Of a stretch of 64,000 bases of DNA, positions 26,076 to 36,277 are shown piece by piece; within the stretch, counting starts at the first letter, position 1, and each line of letters starts with the position of its first letter. A program made the position numbers and the translations under genes. The notes under the pieces are model-generated. The model was not told where the DNA came from. It worked only from the letters and a program-made list of their open reading frames with translations, and ran no database searches. Location: contig NZ_LOAS01000026.1 of NCBI RefSeq assembly GCF_001558155.1, forward strand, positions 1-64,000. Direction: 5' to 3'. The DNA is from Aliiruegeria sabulilitoris (GTDB taxonomy: Bacteria > Pseudomonadota > Alphaproteobacteria > Rhodobacterales > Rhodobacteraceae).

Positions 26076-26570
26076 TTGATCAAGACACTCTCGGTGATGG
26101 CCATGTGCCTGGCCAGTGCTCTCGCGTTGCCAGCCTCAGCGCAGGAACTGGCGTTTGTGATCAGGCACGCGGAAAAGGAGGCGACAGGGGAAGACCCTCC
26201 CTTGACCGAAGCAGGTCGCGGGCGGGCAAAATCCTGGGCGGAGTTACTCGGCAGGTCGGGTATCGACATCGTTATCCACACCAATGCCGCCCGGTCTCGC
26301 GAAACCGCCACGATAATATCGCGTTTGCTCGACCTGGAGCGGGTTGAAGTCCCAATCTCCGATACGGCCGGACTTATGGACCTGTTGGCCTTCGATTATG
26401 CCGATGGGACCGTCCTGCTCGTTGGGCATACCGAAACCATCCCGAGTATCCTCTTTCAGATGGGTATTCCGGAACCGCCCGAAATCGACGACGGCGACTT
26501 CGCCAACCTGTTCATGGTAGTCCCGACGGGCGAAGACCGTCCGGTTTTCGTCGAGCTGCGAATGCCCTGA
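26076..26570 (+). CDS. Secreted histidine phosphatase (phosphoglycerate-mutase-like)
   Basis: 164 aa, TTG start. Signal peptide 1-22 (MAMCLASALALPASAQ). Branch-1 histidine phosphatase residues: RHAEK (catalytic His), LTEAGRGRA, SRETA (Arg) and VGHTETIP (second His). About 164 residues is a small but complete phosphohistidine fold. Acts presumably in the periplasm on an unknown phosphoester. Confidence 0.85.
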   Translation: MIKTLSVMAMCLASALALPASAQELAFVIRHAEKEATGEDPPLTEAGRGRAKSWAELLGRSGIDIVIHTNAARSRETATIISRLLDLERVEVPISDTAGLMDLLAFDYADGTVLLVGHTETIPSILFQMGIPEPPEIDDGDFANLFMVVPTGEDRPVFVELRMP

Positions 26571-26662
26571 ACGGGCTGGCCACCGTATTTGTTGGGCCCA
26601 GGTTATACCGGAGTGGAGGGACCGGATTTGACCTGAGCCCGGGAAACGACCTGTTCTCCGGC

Positions 26663-28003
26663 TCAGAGCCCGGCATAGATCTCCGCAACGCGCGCAACGG
26701 CCAGTTCCGGCGTCAGCTCCTCGCTCTCACCCGTGCGGCGGGAGGTAAGCTCGACAACACCGTTCTTGAGCCCGCGCGGCCCCACCGTGATCCGCCAGGG
26801 CAGGCCGATCAGGTCCATGGTAGCGAACTTGCCGCCCGCGCGCTCGTTGCGGTCGTCATAGAGCGGCTCCAGCCCACGGGCCTCCAGCGCCTTGTAGAGA
26901 TCCTCGCAGGCCCCATCGGCGGCGGCATCGCCCTGCTTGAGGTTGACGATGCCGACATGGAACGGCGTGACCCCCTCGGGCCAGATAATGCCGTTCTCGT
27001 CGTGGTTGGCCTCGATCAGCGCGCCCAGCAGGCGGGAAACGCCGATCCCGTGCGAGCCCATATGGACTGGAACCTTGTTGCCCTCAGCATCGGTGACGGT
27101 GGCCCCCATCGGCTCGGAATACTTGGTGCCGAAATAGAAGATCTGTCCGACCTCGATGCCACGCGCCTCGCGGCGGCGCTCGTCGGGAACCTGGGCTTCG
27201 AACACGGCCTGGTCATGCGTGTCGTCGGTGCGGGCATAGCGAGAGGTGAACTCCTCCAGCACACCCTGGCACTGCTCCACATCGTCGTAATCGACCGCAC
27301 GGTCGCCGAATTTCAGATCGGTGATCTCGCTGTCATAGAAGACGCCGCTCTCGCCGGTCTCGGCCAGAACGAGGAATTCATGCGTGTTGTCGCCACCGAT
27401 CGGGCCGCTCTCGGCGCGCATCGGGATCGCCTGAAGGCCCATGCGCTCATAGGTGCGCAGGTAGCTCACGAGGTGGCGGTTATAGGCGTGCAACGCGTCT
27501 TCCTTGGTGAGGTCGAAATTGTAGCCGTCCTTCATCAGGAATTCGCGGCCCCGCATGACGCCGAAACGCGGGCGGATCTCGTCGCGGAATTTCCACTGGA
27601 TCTGGTAGATCGTCAGCGGCAGGTCCTTGTAGGATTTCACGTAGCTGCGGAAGGTGTCGGTGAACATCTCCTCGGCGGTGGGCGAGAAGAGCATGTCGCG
27701 CCCATGGCGATCCTGCATGCGCAGCATCTCCTCGCCATAGCCGTCATAGCGGCCGGACTCACGCCACAGCTCTGCCGATTGCAGAGTCGGCATCAGCACC
27801 GGGATATGGCCGGCGCGGATCTGCTCCTCGTGGACGATGTTCTCGATCTTGCGCAGCATCTTGAAGCCGAGCGGCAGCCAGGCATAGATCCCGGCGCTCA
27901 TCTGCTTGATCATGCCGGCCCGCAACATGAGGCGGTGGCTGACAATCTGGGCGTCCGCGGGGGTCTCCTTGAGGACGGGCAGGAAATAGCGGCTCAGGCG
28001 CAT
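26663..28003 (-). CDS. proS: Prolyl-tRNA synthetase, short (type 3) form
   Basis: 446-aa class II aminoacyl-tRNA synthetase that charges tRNA-Pro. Motif 2 [23 protein letters not shown] (split here: [12 protein letters not shown]), motif 3 [16 protein letters not shown], and a C-terminal anticodon-binding domain ([16 protein letters not shown]). The roughly 180-residue editing insertion of E. coli-type ProS is missing, which is normal for alphaproteobacteria. ATG 28003 ([13 protein letters not shown]) is the family start. A frame extension to 28372 is spurious. Confidence 0.95.
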   Translation of the reverse strand: MRLSRYFLPVLKETPADAQIVSHRLMLRAGMIKQMSAGIYAWLPLGFKMLRKIENIVHEEQIRAGHIPVLMPTLQSAELWRESGRYDGYGEEMLRMQDRHGRDMLFSPTAEEMFTDTFRSYVKSYKDLPLTIYQIQWKFRDEIRPRFGVMRGREFLMKDGYNFDLTKEDALHAYNRHLVSYLRTYERMGLQAIPMRAESGPIGGDNTHEFLVLAETGESGVFYDSEITDLKFGDRAVDYDDVEQCQGVLEEFTSRYARTDDTHDQAVFEAQVPDERRREARGIEVGQIFYFGTKYSEPMGATVTDAEGNKVPVHMGSHGIGVSRLLGALIEANHDENGIIWPEGVTPFHVGIVNLKQGDAAADGACEDLYKALEARGLEPLYDDRNERAGGKFATMDLIGLPWRITVGPRGLKNGVVELTSRRTGESEELTPELAVARVAEIYAGL

Positions 28004-28271
28004 GGGGCGATTCCTCTTTGTCTTTGTCGTCTCCGTTACGCAAAGGACGGGGGGTTTTCCACCCCCCGTACCCTCCGGAGGATGTTTTTGCCCAGAAGAA
28101 GCAGGGCCGCTGGTACAGAAGACGCACCAATGGACCCGGCCCCGCCTGGGGACGGGCCACCGCCGCTCGGGGACCGGCACCGCGCAAGCGGCGACGGGCG
28201 TCGGCGGCAATCTCCTTCGTTGCTTGCAAATGCGCTGAGGCTGGGCGAAACCGGGGTTGAAAGGATGTTTC
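28004..28271. promoter_or_regulatory. Divergent proS / permease promoter region with hairpin elements
   Basis: 268-bp spacer. It contains a perfect 8-bp stem-loop (28047-28069) and next to it CCTCCGGAGG followed by ATGTTTTT (28072-28089). Both genes are transcribed away from it, so ordinary terminators are not expected. Promoter boxes were not located. Confidence 0.4.
28047..28089 (+). repeat. Stem-loop plus CCTCCGGAGG...TTTTT intergenic element
   Basis: ACGGGGGG/CCCCCCGT with a 7-base loop, then a CCTCCGGAGG palindrome and a T-run. The second part resembles the element after the lipoprotein gene at 38318-38335, so it is probably a dispersed intergenic motif of this lineage. Confidence 0.5.
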
Positions 28272-29357
28272 ATGGCCCTGCCGGTACAGTCACAAGTAAA
28301 GATCTGGAGTATCATCGCGATTGTCTTTTTCGCGGTGCTCTGGGTGTTGGGCGACGTCATCATGCCCTTCATTCTCGGAGCCGCGATCGCCTATCTGCTG
28401 GACCCGTTCGCGGACTGGTTCGAGGCAAGGGGCATGTCACGCCCGCTTGGCGTCTCGATTATCGCACTGGCGAGCATATTCATCTTCGTCATGATGGTCC
28501 TGCTGGTGATTCCGACATTGATCAATCAGACCATCGCGCTCTTCGCCTCGCTTCCGGATCTGGCGAACAATCTTCAGGACTTCCTGACGGAACGTTTCCC
28601 ATCCCTGGTCGACAGCGAGTCCACGATCCGCCAGTCGCTGGCATCACTGGGTAAGGTCATTTCCTCCAAGGGGGCCGAACTGCTCAACGGCGCCCTTGCT
28701 TCGGTATCGAGCCTTGTGGGCATCCTGACCTTGCTCGTGATCGCCCCTGTCGTGGCCTTTTACCTGTTGCTGGACTGGGACCGGCTGGTCGCCCGCGTGG
28801 ACGGGTTGCTGCCGCGCGACCATGCGCCAACGATCCGCCGCCTTGCCGGCGAGATCGACCAGACTCTTGCAGGGTTCCTGCGCGGACAGGGAACGGTCTG
28901 CTTCCTGCTTGGCATCTACTATTGCGTGGGCCTGTTCGCTGTCGGGCTCGATTTCGGGCTGGTTGTCGGTGCGTTTGCAGGACTACTTACCTTTATCCCC
29001 TATATAGGTGCGCTGGTCGGCGGAGCGTTGGCGATCGGGCTTGCCCTGTTCCAGTTCTGGGGCGAGTGGACGATGATTGCCATCGTGGCCGGTATCTTCT
29101 TTTCCGGCCAGGTGCTGGAAGGCAATGTGCTAACGCCCAAGCTCGTCGGCGATTCCGTGGGGCTGCATCCGGTCTGGCTGCTGCTGGCACTGTCCGTTTT
29201 CGGCTCGCTCTTCGGGTTTGTCGGCATGTTGGTCGCGGTTCCCGTTTCCGCGGTGATGGGCGTCATCGTGCGCTTCCTGACCGAAAAATACCTTGAAGGG
29301 AAACTCTACCGGGGAAAATCCGGCGAGGTTTCGGCGCAGGATCTCGAGGGGTTGTGA
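28272..29357 (+). CDS. AI-2E family (PerM/TqsA-like) transporter
   Basis: 361-aa inner-membrane protein with about seven helices. Family features: [22 protein letters not shown] at the start, [67 protein letters not shown] and [15 protein letters not shown]. Members export diverse small molecules or act as Na/H antiporters; the substrate is not predictable. ATG 28272 has AAAGGA upstream; a TTG at 28257 is the alternative. The stop overlaps the hdaA start (TGATG). Confidence 0.9.
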   Translation: MALPVQSQVKIWSIIAIVFFAVLWVLGDVIMPFILGAAIAYLLDPFADWFEARGMSRPLGVSIIALASIFIFVMMVLLVIPTLINQTIALFASLPDLANNLQDFLTERFPSLVDSESTIRQSLASLGKVISSKGAELLNGALASVSSLVGILTLLVIAPVVAFYLLLDWDRLVARVDGLLPRDHAPTIRRLAGEIDQTLAGFLRGQGTVCFLLGIYYCVGLFAVGLDFGLVVGAFAGLLTFIPYIGALVGGALAIGLALFQFWGEWTMIAIVAGIFFSGQVLEGNVLTPKLVGDSVGLHPVWLLLALSVFGSLFGFVGMLVAVPVSAVMGVIVRFLTEKYLEGKLYRGKSGEVSAQDLEGL

Positions 29358-30028
29358 TGTCCGAGCAGCTCAATCTCGACCTGCCCGTGCGCTCGGCCAC
29401 CGGGCGGGAAGACTTCTTTCTGTCGCCGGGCAATGCACTTGCCGTGGCTGAAATTGATCGCTGGCGGGACTGGCAAGCGGGGAAGCTGGCCCTTATCGGG
29501 CCCGAGGGCTCCGGCAAGACGCATCTCACCCATGTCTGGGCGAGCGATGCAGGCGCCGAGATCCTGTCGGCACGCGAGGTCGTGGGCTGGCAGCCCAAGC
29601 CCGGCAATTTCGCCATCGAGGATGTTCCCGAGATCGTGGGCGACGCGGAGGCGGAACGCGCCCTGTTCCATCTGCACAATTTCGTCCTGGCCGAGGGCGG
29701 GCGCCTGCTCGTCAGCGGGATCGAACCCCCTGCCCTCTGGCAAATCGAGTTGCCGGACCTGGCCAGCCGCATGCGCGGCACGCCTTCGGCCCGGCTCGAG
29801 CCACCCGATGACCCGCTACTGCAAGCGTTGCTCTACAAGCTCTTCAACGACCGCCAGATCACCCCGCAGCCGAGCCTCGTGCCCTGGCTTCTGAAGCGGA
29901 TGGACCGTTCCTTTGCCGAAGCCGGGCGGATCGTTGCCGCGCTGGATTCCCGCGCGCTTGCGACGGGGCGTCCCATCGGCCCGAAACTTGCAGCGGAACT
30001 GTTGGAAGAAGACACGGATCGGGGATAA
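29357..30028 (+). CDS. hdaA: DnaA-related regulator HdaA (regulatory inactivation of DnaA)
   Basis: 223 aa, homologous to the AAA+ region of DnaA without a DNA-binding domain. Residues 4-9 read QLNLDL, matching the beta-clamp-binding motif at the Hda N-terminus. Walker A is GPEGSGKTHL; FAIEDVPEI marks Walker B; LASRMRGTPSARLEPPDD is the sensor/arginine-finger stretch. With the clamp it should promote ATP hydrolysis by DnaA after initiation. Start at ATG 29357, overlapping the permease stop; a GTG at 29354 is less likely. Gene order permease-hdaA-ppk-ppx recurs in alphaproteobacteria. Confidence 0.88.
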   Translation: MSEQLNLDLPVRSATGREDFFLSPGNALAVAEIDRWRDWQAGKLALIGPEGSGKTHLTHVWASDAGAEILSAREVVGWQPKPGNFAIEDVPEIVGDAEAERALFHLHNFVLAEGGRLLVSGIEPPALWQIELPDLASRMRGTPSARLEPPDDPLLQALLYKLFNDRQITPQPSLVPWLLKRMDRSFAEAGRIVAALDSRALATGRPIGPKLAAELLEEDTDRG

Positions 30029-30094
30029 ACTCAGGCAGGTTCGCCTTAATCCCGACTCCTTTCTTTCACCCCGACGACCCGCTCGGAAGGTTCC

Positions 30095-32269
30095 ATGACA
30101 CACGCCAATTTCCTCACAGCTCCCTTCGCCACGCCCATCGAAATTCCTGCCGCGCAGGTCAGCGGACCGAAGCGGTTCTTCAACCGGGAACTGAGCTGGC
30201 TTGCCTTCAACTGGCGGGTATTGGAGGAGGCAACCAATCCGCGGGTGCCGCTGCTGGAACGGGTGCGCTTCGTCTCCATCTCCGCAACCAACCTCGACGA
30301 ATTTTACACCGTCCGCGTGGCGGGCCTGCGCGAACTCGCCCGTGAGGGCCATCAGTCACCGGCCGCCGACGGGCTGACACCGCTCGAACAGCTTGGGGAA
30401 ATCGACGAGAATGCCCGGATCCTGCTGCAGGCACAGCAGACGGCCTGGAACAAGCTCAAGAAGGAAATGGAAGGCGAAGGCATAGAGCTTCTGACCCGCT
30501 CGCGCCTGAACCGCGCCGACAAGCTCCACCTGGAAACCCATTTCCTGTCTCAGGTGTTCCCCGTTCTGTCGCCGCTTGCGATCGACCCGGCCCACCCCTT
30601 CCCGTTCATCCCCAATACCGGCTTCTGCCTTGCGCTGCAGCTCAACCGCGAGAATGACGGCGTCTCCCGGCAGGCACTGCTGCCGATCCCGGCCCAGGTC
30701 GACCGCTTCATCCGCCTGCCCTCCGAAGACCGCTCGCACCGTTTCCTGCCGCTGGAAGACCTGCTGATCCTGCATCTCGGGTCGCTCTTCCCTGGCTACA
30801 AGCTAGAGGGGCACTGCGCTTTCCGCGTGCTTCGGGACAGCGATCTCGAAGTCGAGGAGGAGGCCGAGGATCTTGTGCGGGAATTCGAGGTCGCACTGAA
30901 ACGCCGTCGCCGGGGTGACGTGATTCGCCTGAAAATGACCGCGGGCGCGCCAGAAGCCCTGCGCGCGACGATCATGGAGGAACTGGCTGTTTCGGGCGAT
31001 GAGGTGGTCGAGGTCAAGGGTCTGCTGGGCCTGGCCGATCTCAAGGAACTGGTACTCGATGACCGGCCCGACCTGCTCTGGCCCTCCTTCACGCCCCGGG
31101 TGCCCGAGCGCGTGCAGGACCACGATGGCGACATGTTCGAGGCGATCAAGCAGAAGGACATGTTGCTGCATCACCCCTACGAGACCTTCGACATGGTGGT
31201 GCGTTTCCTGCAACAGGCGGCCCGTGACCCCAACGTGCTGGCGATCAAGCAGACGCTGTACCGAACGTCCAAGAAATCGCCCATTGTCGAGGCGCTCTGC
31301 GAAGCGGCCGAAGATGGCAAATCCGTTACCGCGCTGGTCGAGCTCAAGGCCCGCTTTGACGAGGCGGCCAATATCCGGCAGTCGCGCAAGCTCGAACGCG
31401 CGGGCGCGCATGTCGTCTATGGTTTCACCAACTACAAGACACATGCCAAGATCAGTACGGTTGTGCGTCGCGAGGGTGACCGGCTGGTGACCTATACGCA
31501 TTACGGCACCGGCAACTACCACCCGATCACCGCCAAGATCTACACCGACCTGAGCTTCTTCACCTGTAACGACGCGCTCGGACGCGATGCGACCAAGGTG
31601 TTCAATTACCTGACGGGTTATGCGCAGCCGGAAGTGCTCGAAAACCTGTCGATCTCGCCCTATTCGCTCAAGCCGAAGCTGATCGAGATGATTGGCAAGG
31701 AGGCTGAACTGGCACGGGCAGGCAAACCCGCCGAGATCTGGGCCAAAATGAACTCGCTGATCGATTCGGAAGTGATCGACGCGCTCTACGAAGCCAGCCA
31801 GGCCGGCGTGAAGATCAGCCTGGTCATTCGCGGCATTTGCGGCTTGCGGCCGGGGATCAAGGGGCTTTCCGAAAATATCCGGGTCAAATCCATCGTCGGG
31901 CGGTTCCTGGAGCATTCCCGGATCGTCTGTTTCGGCAATGGCTCCGGGCTGCCGTCGAAACGCTGCAAGGTCTACTTCTCCTCGGCCGACTGGATGGGAC
32001 GCAACCTCAACCGCCGGGTGGAGACACTGGTCGAGGTCGAGAACCCGACCGTGAAGGCGCAAATCGTGAACCAGATCATGGCCGCCAATATGGCCGACGA
32101 GGCGCAAAGCTGGATTCTGACCCCCGACGGCACCTTCCAGCGCCACCCGTTGCCCGACGGGGAGTCCGGCTTCAACTGCCACCGGTTCTTCATGGAAAAC
32201 CCCTCACTTTCGGGCCGGGGCACGGCCGGGGCCGCGGATGTGCCGGAGCTGACGCATAGCAAGGATTGA
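30095..32269 (+). CDS. ppk: Polyphosphate kinase 1
   Basis: 724-aa enzyme that polymerises ATP gamma-phosphate into polyphosphate. Four-domain PPK1 sequence: N-terminal [18 protein letters not shown], head domain, and two PLD-like C-terminal domains. The autophosphorylated His lies in [12 protein letters not shown] and the second His in [13 protein letters not shown]. Acidic-basic stretch [16 protein letters not shown] is typical. Follows hdaA by 66 nt and precedes ppx by 300 nt on the same strand. Confidence 0.96.
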   Translation: MTHANFLTAPFATPIEIPAAQVSGPKRFFNRELSWLAFNWRVLEEATNPRVPLLERVRFVSISATNLDEFYTVRVAGLRELAREGHQSPAADGLTPLEQLGEIDENARILLQAQQTAWNKLKKEMEGEGIELLTRSRLNRADKLHLETHFLSQVFPVLSPLAIDPAHPFPFIPNTGFCLALQLNRENDGVSRQALLPIPAQVDRFIRLPSEDRSHRFLPLEDLLILHLGSLFPGYKLEGHCAFRVLRDSDLEVEEEAEDLVREFEVALKRRRRGDVIRLKMTAGAPEALRATIMEELAVSGDEVVEVKGLLGLADLKELVLDDRPDLLWPSFTPRVPERVQDHDGDMFEAIKQKDMLLHHPYETFDMVVRFLQQAARDPNVLAIKQTLYRTSKKSPIVEALCEAAEDGKSVTALVELKARFDEAANIRQSRKLERAGAHVVYGFTNYKTHAKISTVVRREGDRLVTYTHYGTGNYHPITAKIYTDLSFFTCNDALGRDATKVFNYLTGYAQPEVLENLSISPYSLKPKLIEMIGKEAELARAGKPAEIWAKMNSLIDSEVIDALYEASQAGVKISLVIRGICGLRPGIKGLSENIRVKSIVGRFLEHSRIVCFGNGSGLPSKRCKVYFSSADWMGRNLNRRVETLVEVENPTVKAQIVNQIMAANMADEAQSWILTPDGTFQRHPLPDGESGFNCHRFFMENPSLSGRGTAGAADVPELTHSKD

Positions 32270-32569
32270 GGCCCAAAGGCGGATAGCTCCCCGCGAGGCG
32301 TCCTTCATCATGCGCAAAGATCTGCCCTTGATGCAGTCCGGACATAGGAAGACGAGAACTGGGCTCGCCCGCAAACCAAGGTCGGAACAGAGCCATTTTG
32401 TTATACCGAGTGGGGGCTTTGCCCCCGCGCGCCTTCGAGCGGCGGCTGGCTCCGACAGGCGAAACAACAGGCCACGCTTCCTACGAAAACGCCCAGCTTG
32501 CCGTCTCAACACATTGACCTTCGCCGCTTCGCATGAACAGTGTCAAAGCACTTGCAGACGGAGGTCGAC
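32270..32569. other. ppk-ppx spacer with terminator-like hairpin
   Basis: 300 bp without a gene. The only structure seen is a strong hairpin at 32412-32426. A GGAGG site (32560-32564) before the ppx ATG closes it. The small frames here lack ribosome-binding sites. Confidence 0.6.
32412..32426. terminator. GGGGGC-TTT-GCCCCC hairpin
   Basis: Perfect 6-bp stem with a 3-base loop, 143 nt after ppk. No U-tract on the plus strand. The minus-strand form GCGCGGGGGCAAAGCCCCC resembles the element at 38411-38425, so it may be a repeated intergenic hairpin. Confidence 0.5.
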
Positions 32570-34135
32570 ATGGACGACGGGATACCCGAGACGCACAGCG
32601 ATTGGGGCCCCTTCGGTAGACCGATTTTCGAAGACCCGGCCGCGCACGCCCTTTCGCGGGTCGGCGTGATTGATATCGGCTCGAACTCGGTTCGTCTCGT
32701 CGTGTTCGACGGGGCCGCAAGGAGCCCTGCGTATTTTTTCAATGAAAAGGTCATGGCCGGACTCGGCGCCGGAATGGATCAGACCGGGCGCCTGAATCCG
32801 AAGGGGCGCGAACGGGCCCTGACGGCAATCCGGCGTTTCACGACACTCGCGCGCGGCATGGGCATCCCTCCGCTGACCGCCGTGGCCACGGCAGCGGTTC
32901 GCGTGGCCGAGGACGGCGACGAGTTTCGTCGGGAGATCGAGCTCGAAACCGGTCAGACCATCCACGTTATCGACGGCGAAGAGGAAGCTCGGCTTTCCGC
33001 GCAGGGCGTGCTTCTTGGTTGGCCCGATGCCGAGGGGCTGGCCTGTGACATCGGCGGCTCCTCGATGGAGCTCGCCCGGATCGAAGGGGGGCGTGTCTGG
33101 GAACGCGCCACAACGCCGCTCGGCCCGCTGCGGCTCGAAACCATGAAGGGCGGGCGCAAACGGCGGGACAGGGAAATCTGCCAGGTGCTCGACGATCTGT
33201 CGGAAAAGATCGTGCATCACGAGCGGCTCTATCTTGTTGGCGGGTCCTGGCGGGCCATCGCGCGGCTCGACATGGTGCGGCGCGAATACCCGCTTTCGGT
33301 CTTGCATGATTACCGTATGACGCCGAAATCCGTGCGCGCCACGCTGGACTGGATCGCCCAGCAGGAGCTGGAACCCCTGCGCCAGCGGGCCGGGCTTTCG
33401 ATGGCGCGGATCTCGCTGGTGCCGATGGCCGGCGAAGTGTTGCGCCGCCTGATCTCGAAATTCGGCATCCGCGAGATCGTGACCTCCGGCTACGGAATCC
33501 GCGAGGGCCTGCTCTACGAGCAGATGCCGCAGCGCATACGCTGCCGCGACCCTCTGATCGAAGCGGCGCGCTACTCACAGGACAGCTCGGCTCGCATTCC
33601 GGGCTTTGGCCGGATCCTGCACGAGTTCATCTCGCCGCTCTTCCGGCGCCCCACGGGCAACCCACGCTGGATCCAGGCAGCCTGCCTTCTGCACGATGTC
33701 AGCTGGCGTGCCCATCCGGACTATCGGGCCGAGGTCTGTTTCGACAGCGCCACGCGCGGCAACCTCGCCGGGATCGACCATCCGGGGCGCGTCTATCTGG
33801 GCCTTTCTCTGGCACATCGCTACCGCAATGCGCGACCCGGCGACCGTTTCGAACCGCTGCTGGCACTTCTGAACGAAAAACAGGTGAAGGAGGCCGAGAT
33901 CCTCGGCAAGGCCATGCGTTTCGGCGCGATGTTCTCCTTTGCCAATCCCGAGGGCATGGGAAAGTTCAACTATCGTCCCAAGAAGCGTACGCTGGAACTG
34001 CGGCTGCCGCCGGAATCCGTCGCGCTCTACGGCGAAGTCGCCGATGCCCGCCTCACCTCGCTTGCACGCGCCATGGATGTCGAGAAGATCGTGACGCTCA
34101 CCAAGGGGCACCGTGCGGTCCGCAAGCTGAGATAG
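32570..34135 (+). CDS. ppx: Exopolyphosphatase / guanosine-pentaphosphatase family
   Basis: 521 aa. Ppx/GppA phosphatase fold of the actin-hexokinase superfamily: first phosphate loop GVIDIGSNSVRLVVFDG (38-54), second CDIGGSSMELARI, and EEEARLSAQGV. A C-terminal HD-like helical domain follows (about 320-521, LLHDVSWRAHP). Degrades polyphosphate made by Ppk, the gene upstream. ATG 32570 has GGAGG at ideal spacing; GTG 32540 is the frame's first start and unlikely. Confidence 0.93.
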   Translation: MDDGIPETHSDWGPFGRPIFEDPAAHALSRVGVIDIGSNSVRLVVFDGAARSPAYFFNEKVMAGLGAGMDQTGRLNPKGRERALTAIRRFTTLARGMGIPPLTAVATAAVRVAEDGDEFRREIELETGQTIHVIDGEEEARLSAQGVLLGWPDAEGLACDIGGSSMELARIEGGRVWERATTPLGPLRLETMKGGRKRRDREICQVLDDLSEKIVHHERLYLVGGSWRAIARLDMVRREYPLSVLHDYRMTPKSVRATLDWIAQQELEPLRQRAGLSMARISLVPMAGEVLRRLISKFGIREIVTSGYGIREGLLYEQMPQRIRCRDPLIEAARYSQDSSARIPGFGRILHEFISPLFRRPTGNPRWIQAACLLHDVSWRAHPDYRAEVCFDSATRGNLAGIDHPGRVYLGLSLAHRYRNARPGDRFEPLLALLNEKQVKEAEILGKAMRFGAMFSFANPEGMGKFNYRPKKRTLELRLPPESVALYGEVADARLTSLARAMDVEKIVTLTKGHRAVRKLR

Positions 34136-34164
34136 GCGAAATGCTTGGGCCGCGTCCCGGCTCC

Positions 34165-35121
34165 TTATCCGCGAAACTCGAAGAAACCCGGTCCGGCCCT
34201 CTCCAGAAGCCGTTCGGCCAGTTCACGCCCCAACGCCGCCCCTTGCGCGACAGGCGCTCTGGCAGAATCCACGAGACATTCGCTTCCATCCGGGCGCAGG
34301 ATTTCACCACGTAGCCAGATTTCGTCGCCTTCCAGAAGGGCAAGCCCGGCAATCGGTGTCTCACAGGAGCCGTCCAGCGCGGCAAGGAAGGCCCGCTCAG
34401 CGGCGAGGCGTTGCCCCGTCGACACATCGTGGATCGCCTCGAGCATCCGCTTGGTGCGCGGATCGTCCGCGCGCCGTTCGATGCCGATCGCACCCTGCGC
34501 CACGGCCGGCAGCATCTCCTCGGCAGCGATGGCCACACGCGGAATATCCATTCCCAACCGGTTCAAGCCGGCACAGGCCAGAAAGGTCGCCTCGGCCACG
34601 CCTTCGGACAGCTTGCGCATGCGCGTCTGCACATTGCCGCGAAACTCCACCACCTTCAGGTCCGGCCGCCGGAACAACAGTTGCGCCTTGCGCCGCAACG
34701 AAGACGTACCCACAACGCCCCCCCCGGGCAGCTCGGAAAACGCCTTTCCATCCACCGTCACGAACGCGTCCCGCACATCCTCGCGCGGCAGGTAGCAATC
34801 CAGCAGCAGCCCCTCGGGCTGTTCCACCGGCATGTCCTTCATCGAATGCACGGCAATGTCGATGGAGCCGTCGAGGAGCGCTTCCTCGATCTCCTTCGTG
34901 AAGAGCCCCTTGTTGCCGATCTCCTTGAGCGGGCGGTCGGCATCGATCAGCGCGCGGTCATCGCCCGTGGTCTTGATGACCACGATCTCGAACGCCTCCG
35001 CGGGCAGATCGAAAGCCGCCCCCAGACGGGCGCGCGTCTCATGCGCTTGTGCCAGCGCCAGCGGCGAACCACGGGTTCCGATCTTGAGGGGCGAGGCGGG
35101 CGTGGGCAGCGGTTGATTCAT
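34165..35121 (-). CDS. hemC: Hydroxymethylbilane synthase (porphobilinogen deaminase)
   Basis: 318-aa enzyme that joins four porphobilinogens into hydroxymethylbilane. Motifs: IGTRGSPLALAQA start, VHSMKDMP, GTSSLRRKAQLL, RGNVQTRM and GSCETPIAGLA, whose Cys carries the dipyrromethane cofactor. ATG 35121 (MNQPLPTPASPLKIGTRGS) chosen; the frame extends to 35574 but would overlap hemE. Divergent from hemE and convergent with ppx. Confidence 0.95.
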   Translation of the reverse strand: MNQPLPTPASPLKIGTRGSPLALAQAHETRARLGAAFDLPAEAFEIVVIKTTGDDRALIDADRPLKEIGNKGLFTKEIEEALLDGSIDIAVHSMKDMPVEQPEGLLLDCYLPREDVRDAFVTVDGKAFSELPGGGVVGTSSLRRKAQLLFRRPDLKVVEFRGNVQTRMRKLSEGVAEATFLACAGLNRLGMDIPRVAIAAEEMLPAVAQGAIGIERRADDPRTKRMLEAIHDVSTGQRLAAERAFLAALDGSCETPIAGLALLEGDEIWLRGEILRPDGSECLVDSARAPVAQGAALGRELAERLLERAGPGFFEFRG

Positions 35122-35226
35122 GAGAACCGTCCATAATTGCCGTCTCGCGGCCTGACAACACCCCTCCTGCTTGACTTCCGGTCGCAGAGGCCGCACCCAA
35201 CGGGACGAGTTGTGGGGAGGGAACCG
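35122..35226. promoter_or_regulatory. Divergent hemC/hemE promoter region
   Basis: 105 bp. A TTGACT at 35171-35176 could be the -35 element of hemE, with no good -10 at consensus spacing. GGGAGG at 35215-35220 is the hemE ribosome-binding site. Joint control of two haem steps is plausible. Confidence 0.4.
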
Positions 35227-36264
35227 ATGACCAAGAAATTGCTCCGGGCGCTGGCGGGCGAAACGCAAGCGGTACCGCCGATCTGGATGATGCGTCAGGC
35301 GGGCCGTTACCTGCCGGAGTATCGCGCAACCCGCGCCGAAGCGGGGGATTTCCTGTCGCTGTGCTACAACTCCGATCTCGCCGCAGAGGTGACGCTGCAA
35401 CCGATCCGCCGCTATGGCTTCGACGCCGCGATCCTGTTCGCCGATATCCTGCTGATCCCCGAGGCGCTCGGTGCGGATCTGTGGTTTGTCACCGGCGAGG
35501 GGCCGCGGCTGTCGACGATCACGGAGCAGGCTGATTTCGACAAGCTCAAGGGCAAGGACGATATTCACGACCATCTTGCGCCCATCTACGAGACGGTGCG
35601 GATTCTAACGCGCGAGCTGCCCTCCGAGACAGCGCTAATCGGCTTTGCCGGGGCCCCCTGGACCGTGGCAACCTACATGATCGCAGGGCGCGGCACCCCG
35701 GACCAGGGCCCGGCCCATGCGCTCAAGGACGGGAACCGGCCGCTTTTCGAAGCGCTGCTGGAACGGCTGACCGAGGCGACGATCGAATATCTCTCCATGC
35801 AAGTGCAGGCCGGCGCAGAGACGGTGAAGCTCTTCGATAGCTGGGCCGGTTCGCTGAAAGGTGCGGATTTCGACAAATACGCGCTGGAACCCGCGAAACG
35901 GATCATCGCCGAGTTGAAGGCCCGTCATCCGGACACGCCGATCATCGGCTTCCCCCGCGAGGCGGGCGAGAAATACGTGGGCTTTGCCAAGGCAACCGGC
36001 GCCGATTGCGTGGCGCTGGACAATTCCGTGTCCCCCGAATGGGCGGCGGAACATGTGCAGGTCGATGGCTGCGTGCAGGGCAACCTCGCCTCCTCGCACA
36101 TGGTCACCGGCGGTCAGGCGTTGATCGACGAGACCCGCCACATCGTCGAGACCTTCTCCAAGGGGCCGCATATCTTCAATCTCGGCCACGGCATCACGCC
36201 CGATGCCGACCCGGAGAATGTCGCGCTGATGATCGAGACCGTGCGCAGCCACGCAGCCGACTGA
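35227..36264 (+). CDS. hemE: Uroporphyrinogen decarboxylase
   Basis: 345-aa enzyme converting uroporphyrinogen III to coproporphyrinogen III. Signature [17 protein letters not shown] near the N-terminus (about 18-34), the catalytic Asp in [12 protein letters not shown], the second signature [14 protein letters not shown], and FDSWAGSL. Length typical. ATG 35227 with GGGAGG 6 nt upstream. The TRIC-type gene follows 13 nt downstream. Confidence 0.96.
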   Translation: MTKKLLRALAGETQAVPPIWMMRQAGRYLPEYRATRAEAGDFLSLCYNSDLAAEVTLQPIRRYGFDAAILFADILLIPEALGADLWFVTGEGPRLSTITEQADFDKLKGKDDIHDHLAPIYETVRILTRELPSETALIGFAGAPWTVATYMIAGRGTPDQGPAHALKDGNRPLFEALLERLTEATIEYLSMQVQAGAETVKLFDSWAGSLKGADFDKYALEPAKRIIAELKARHPDTPIIGFPREAGEKYVGFAKATGADCVALDNSVSPEWAAEHVQVDGCVQGNLASSHMVTGGQALIDETRHIVETFSKGPHIFNLGHGITPDADPENVALMIETVRSHAAD

Positions 36265-36277
36265 GGCGCGCGCGCCC

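Noticed and set aside
26957-28654. 565-aa plus-strand frame opposite proS
   Set aside because: Antisense shadow of proS; it would also overlap the permease gene in another frame.
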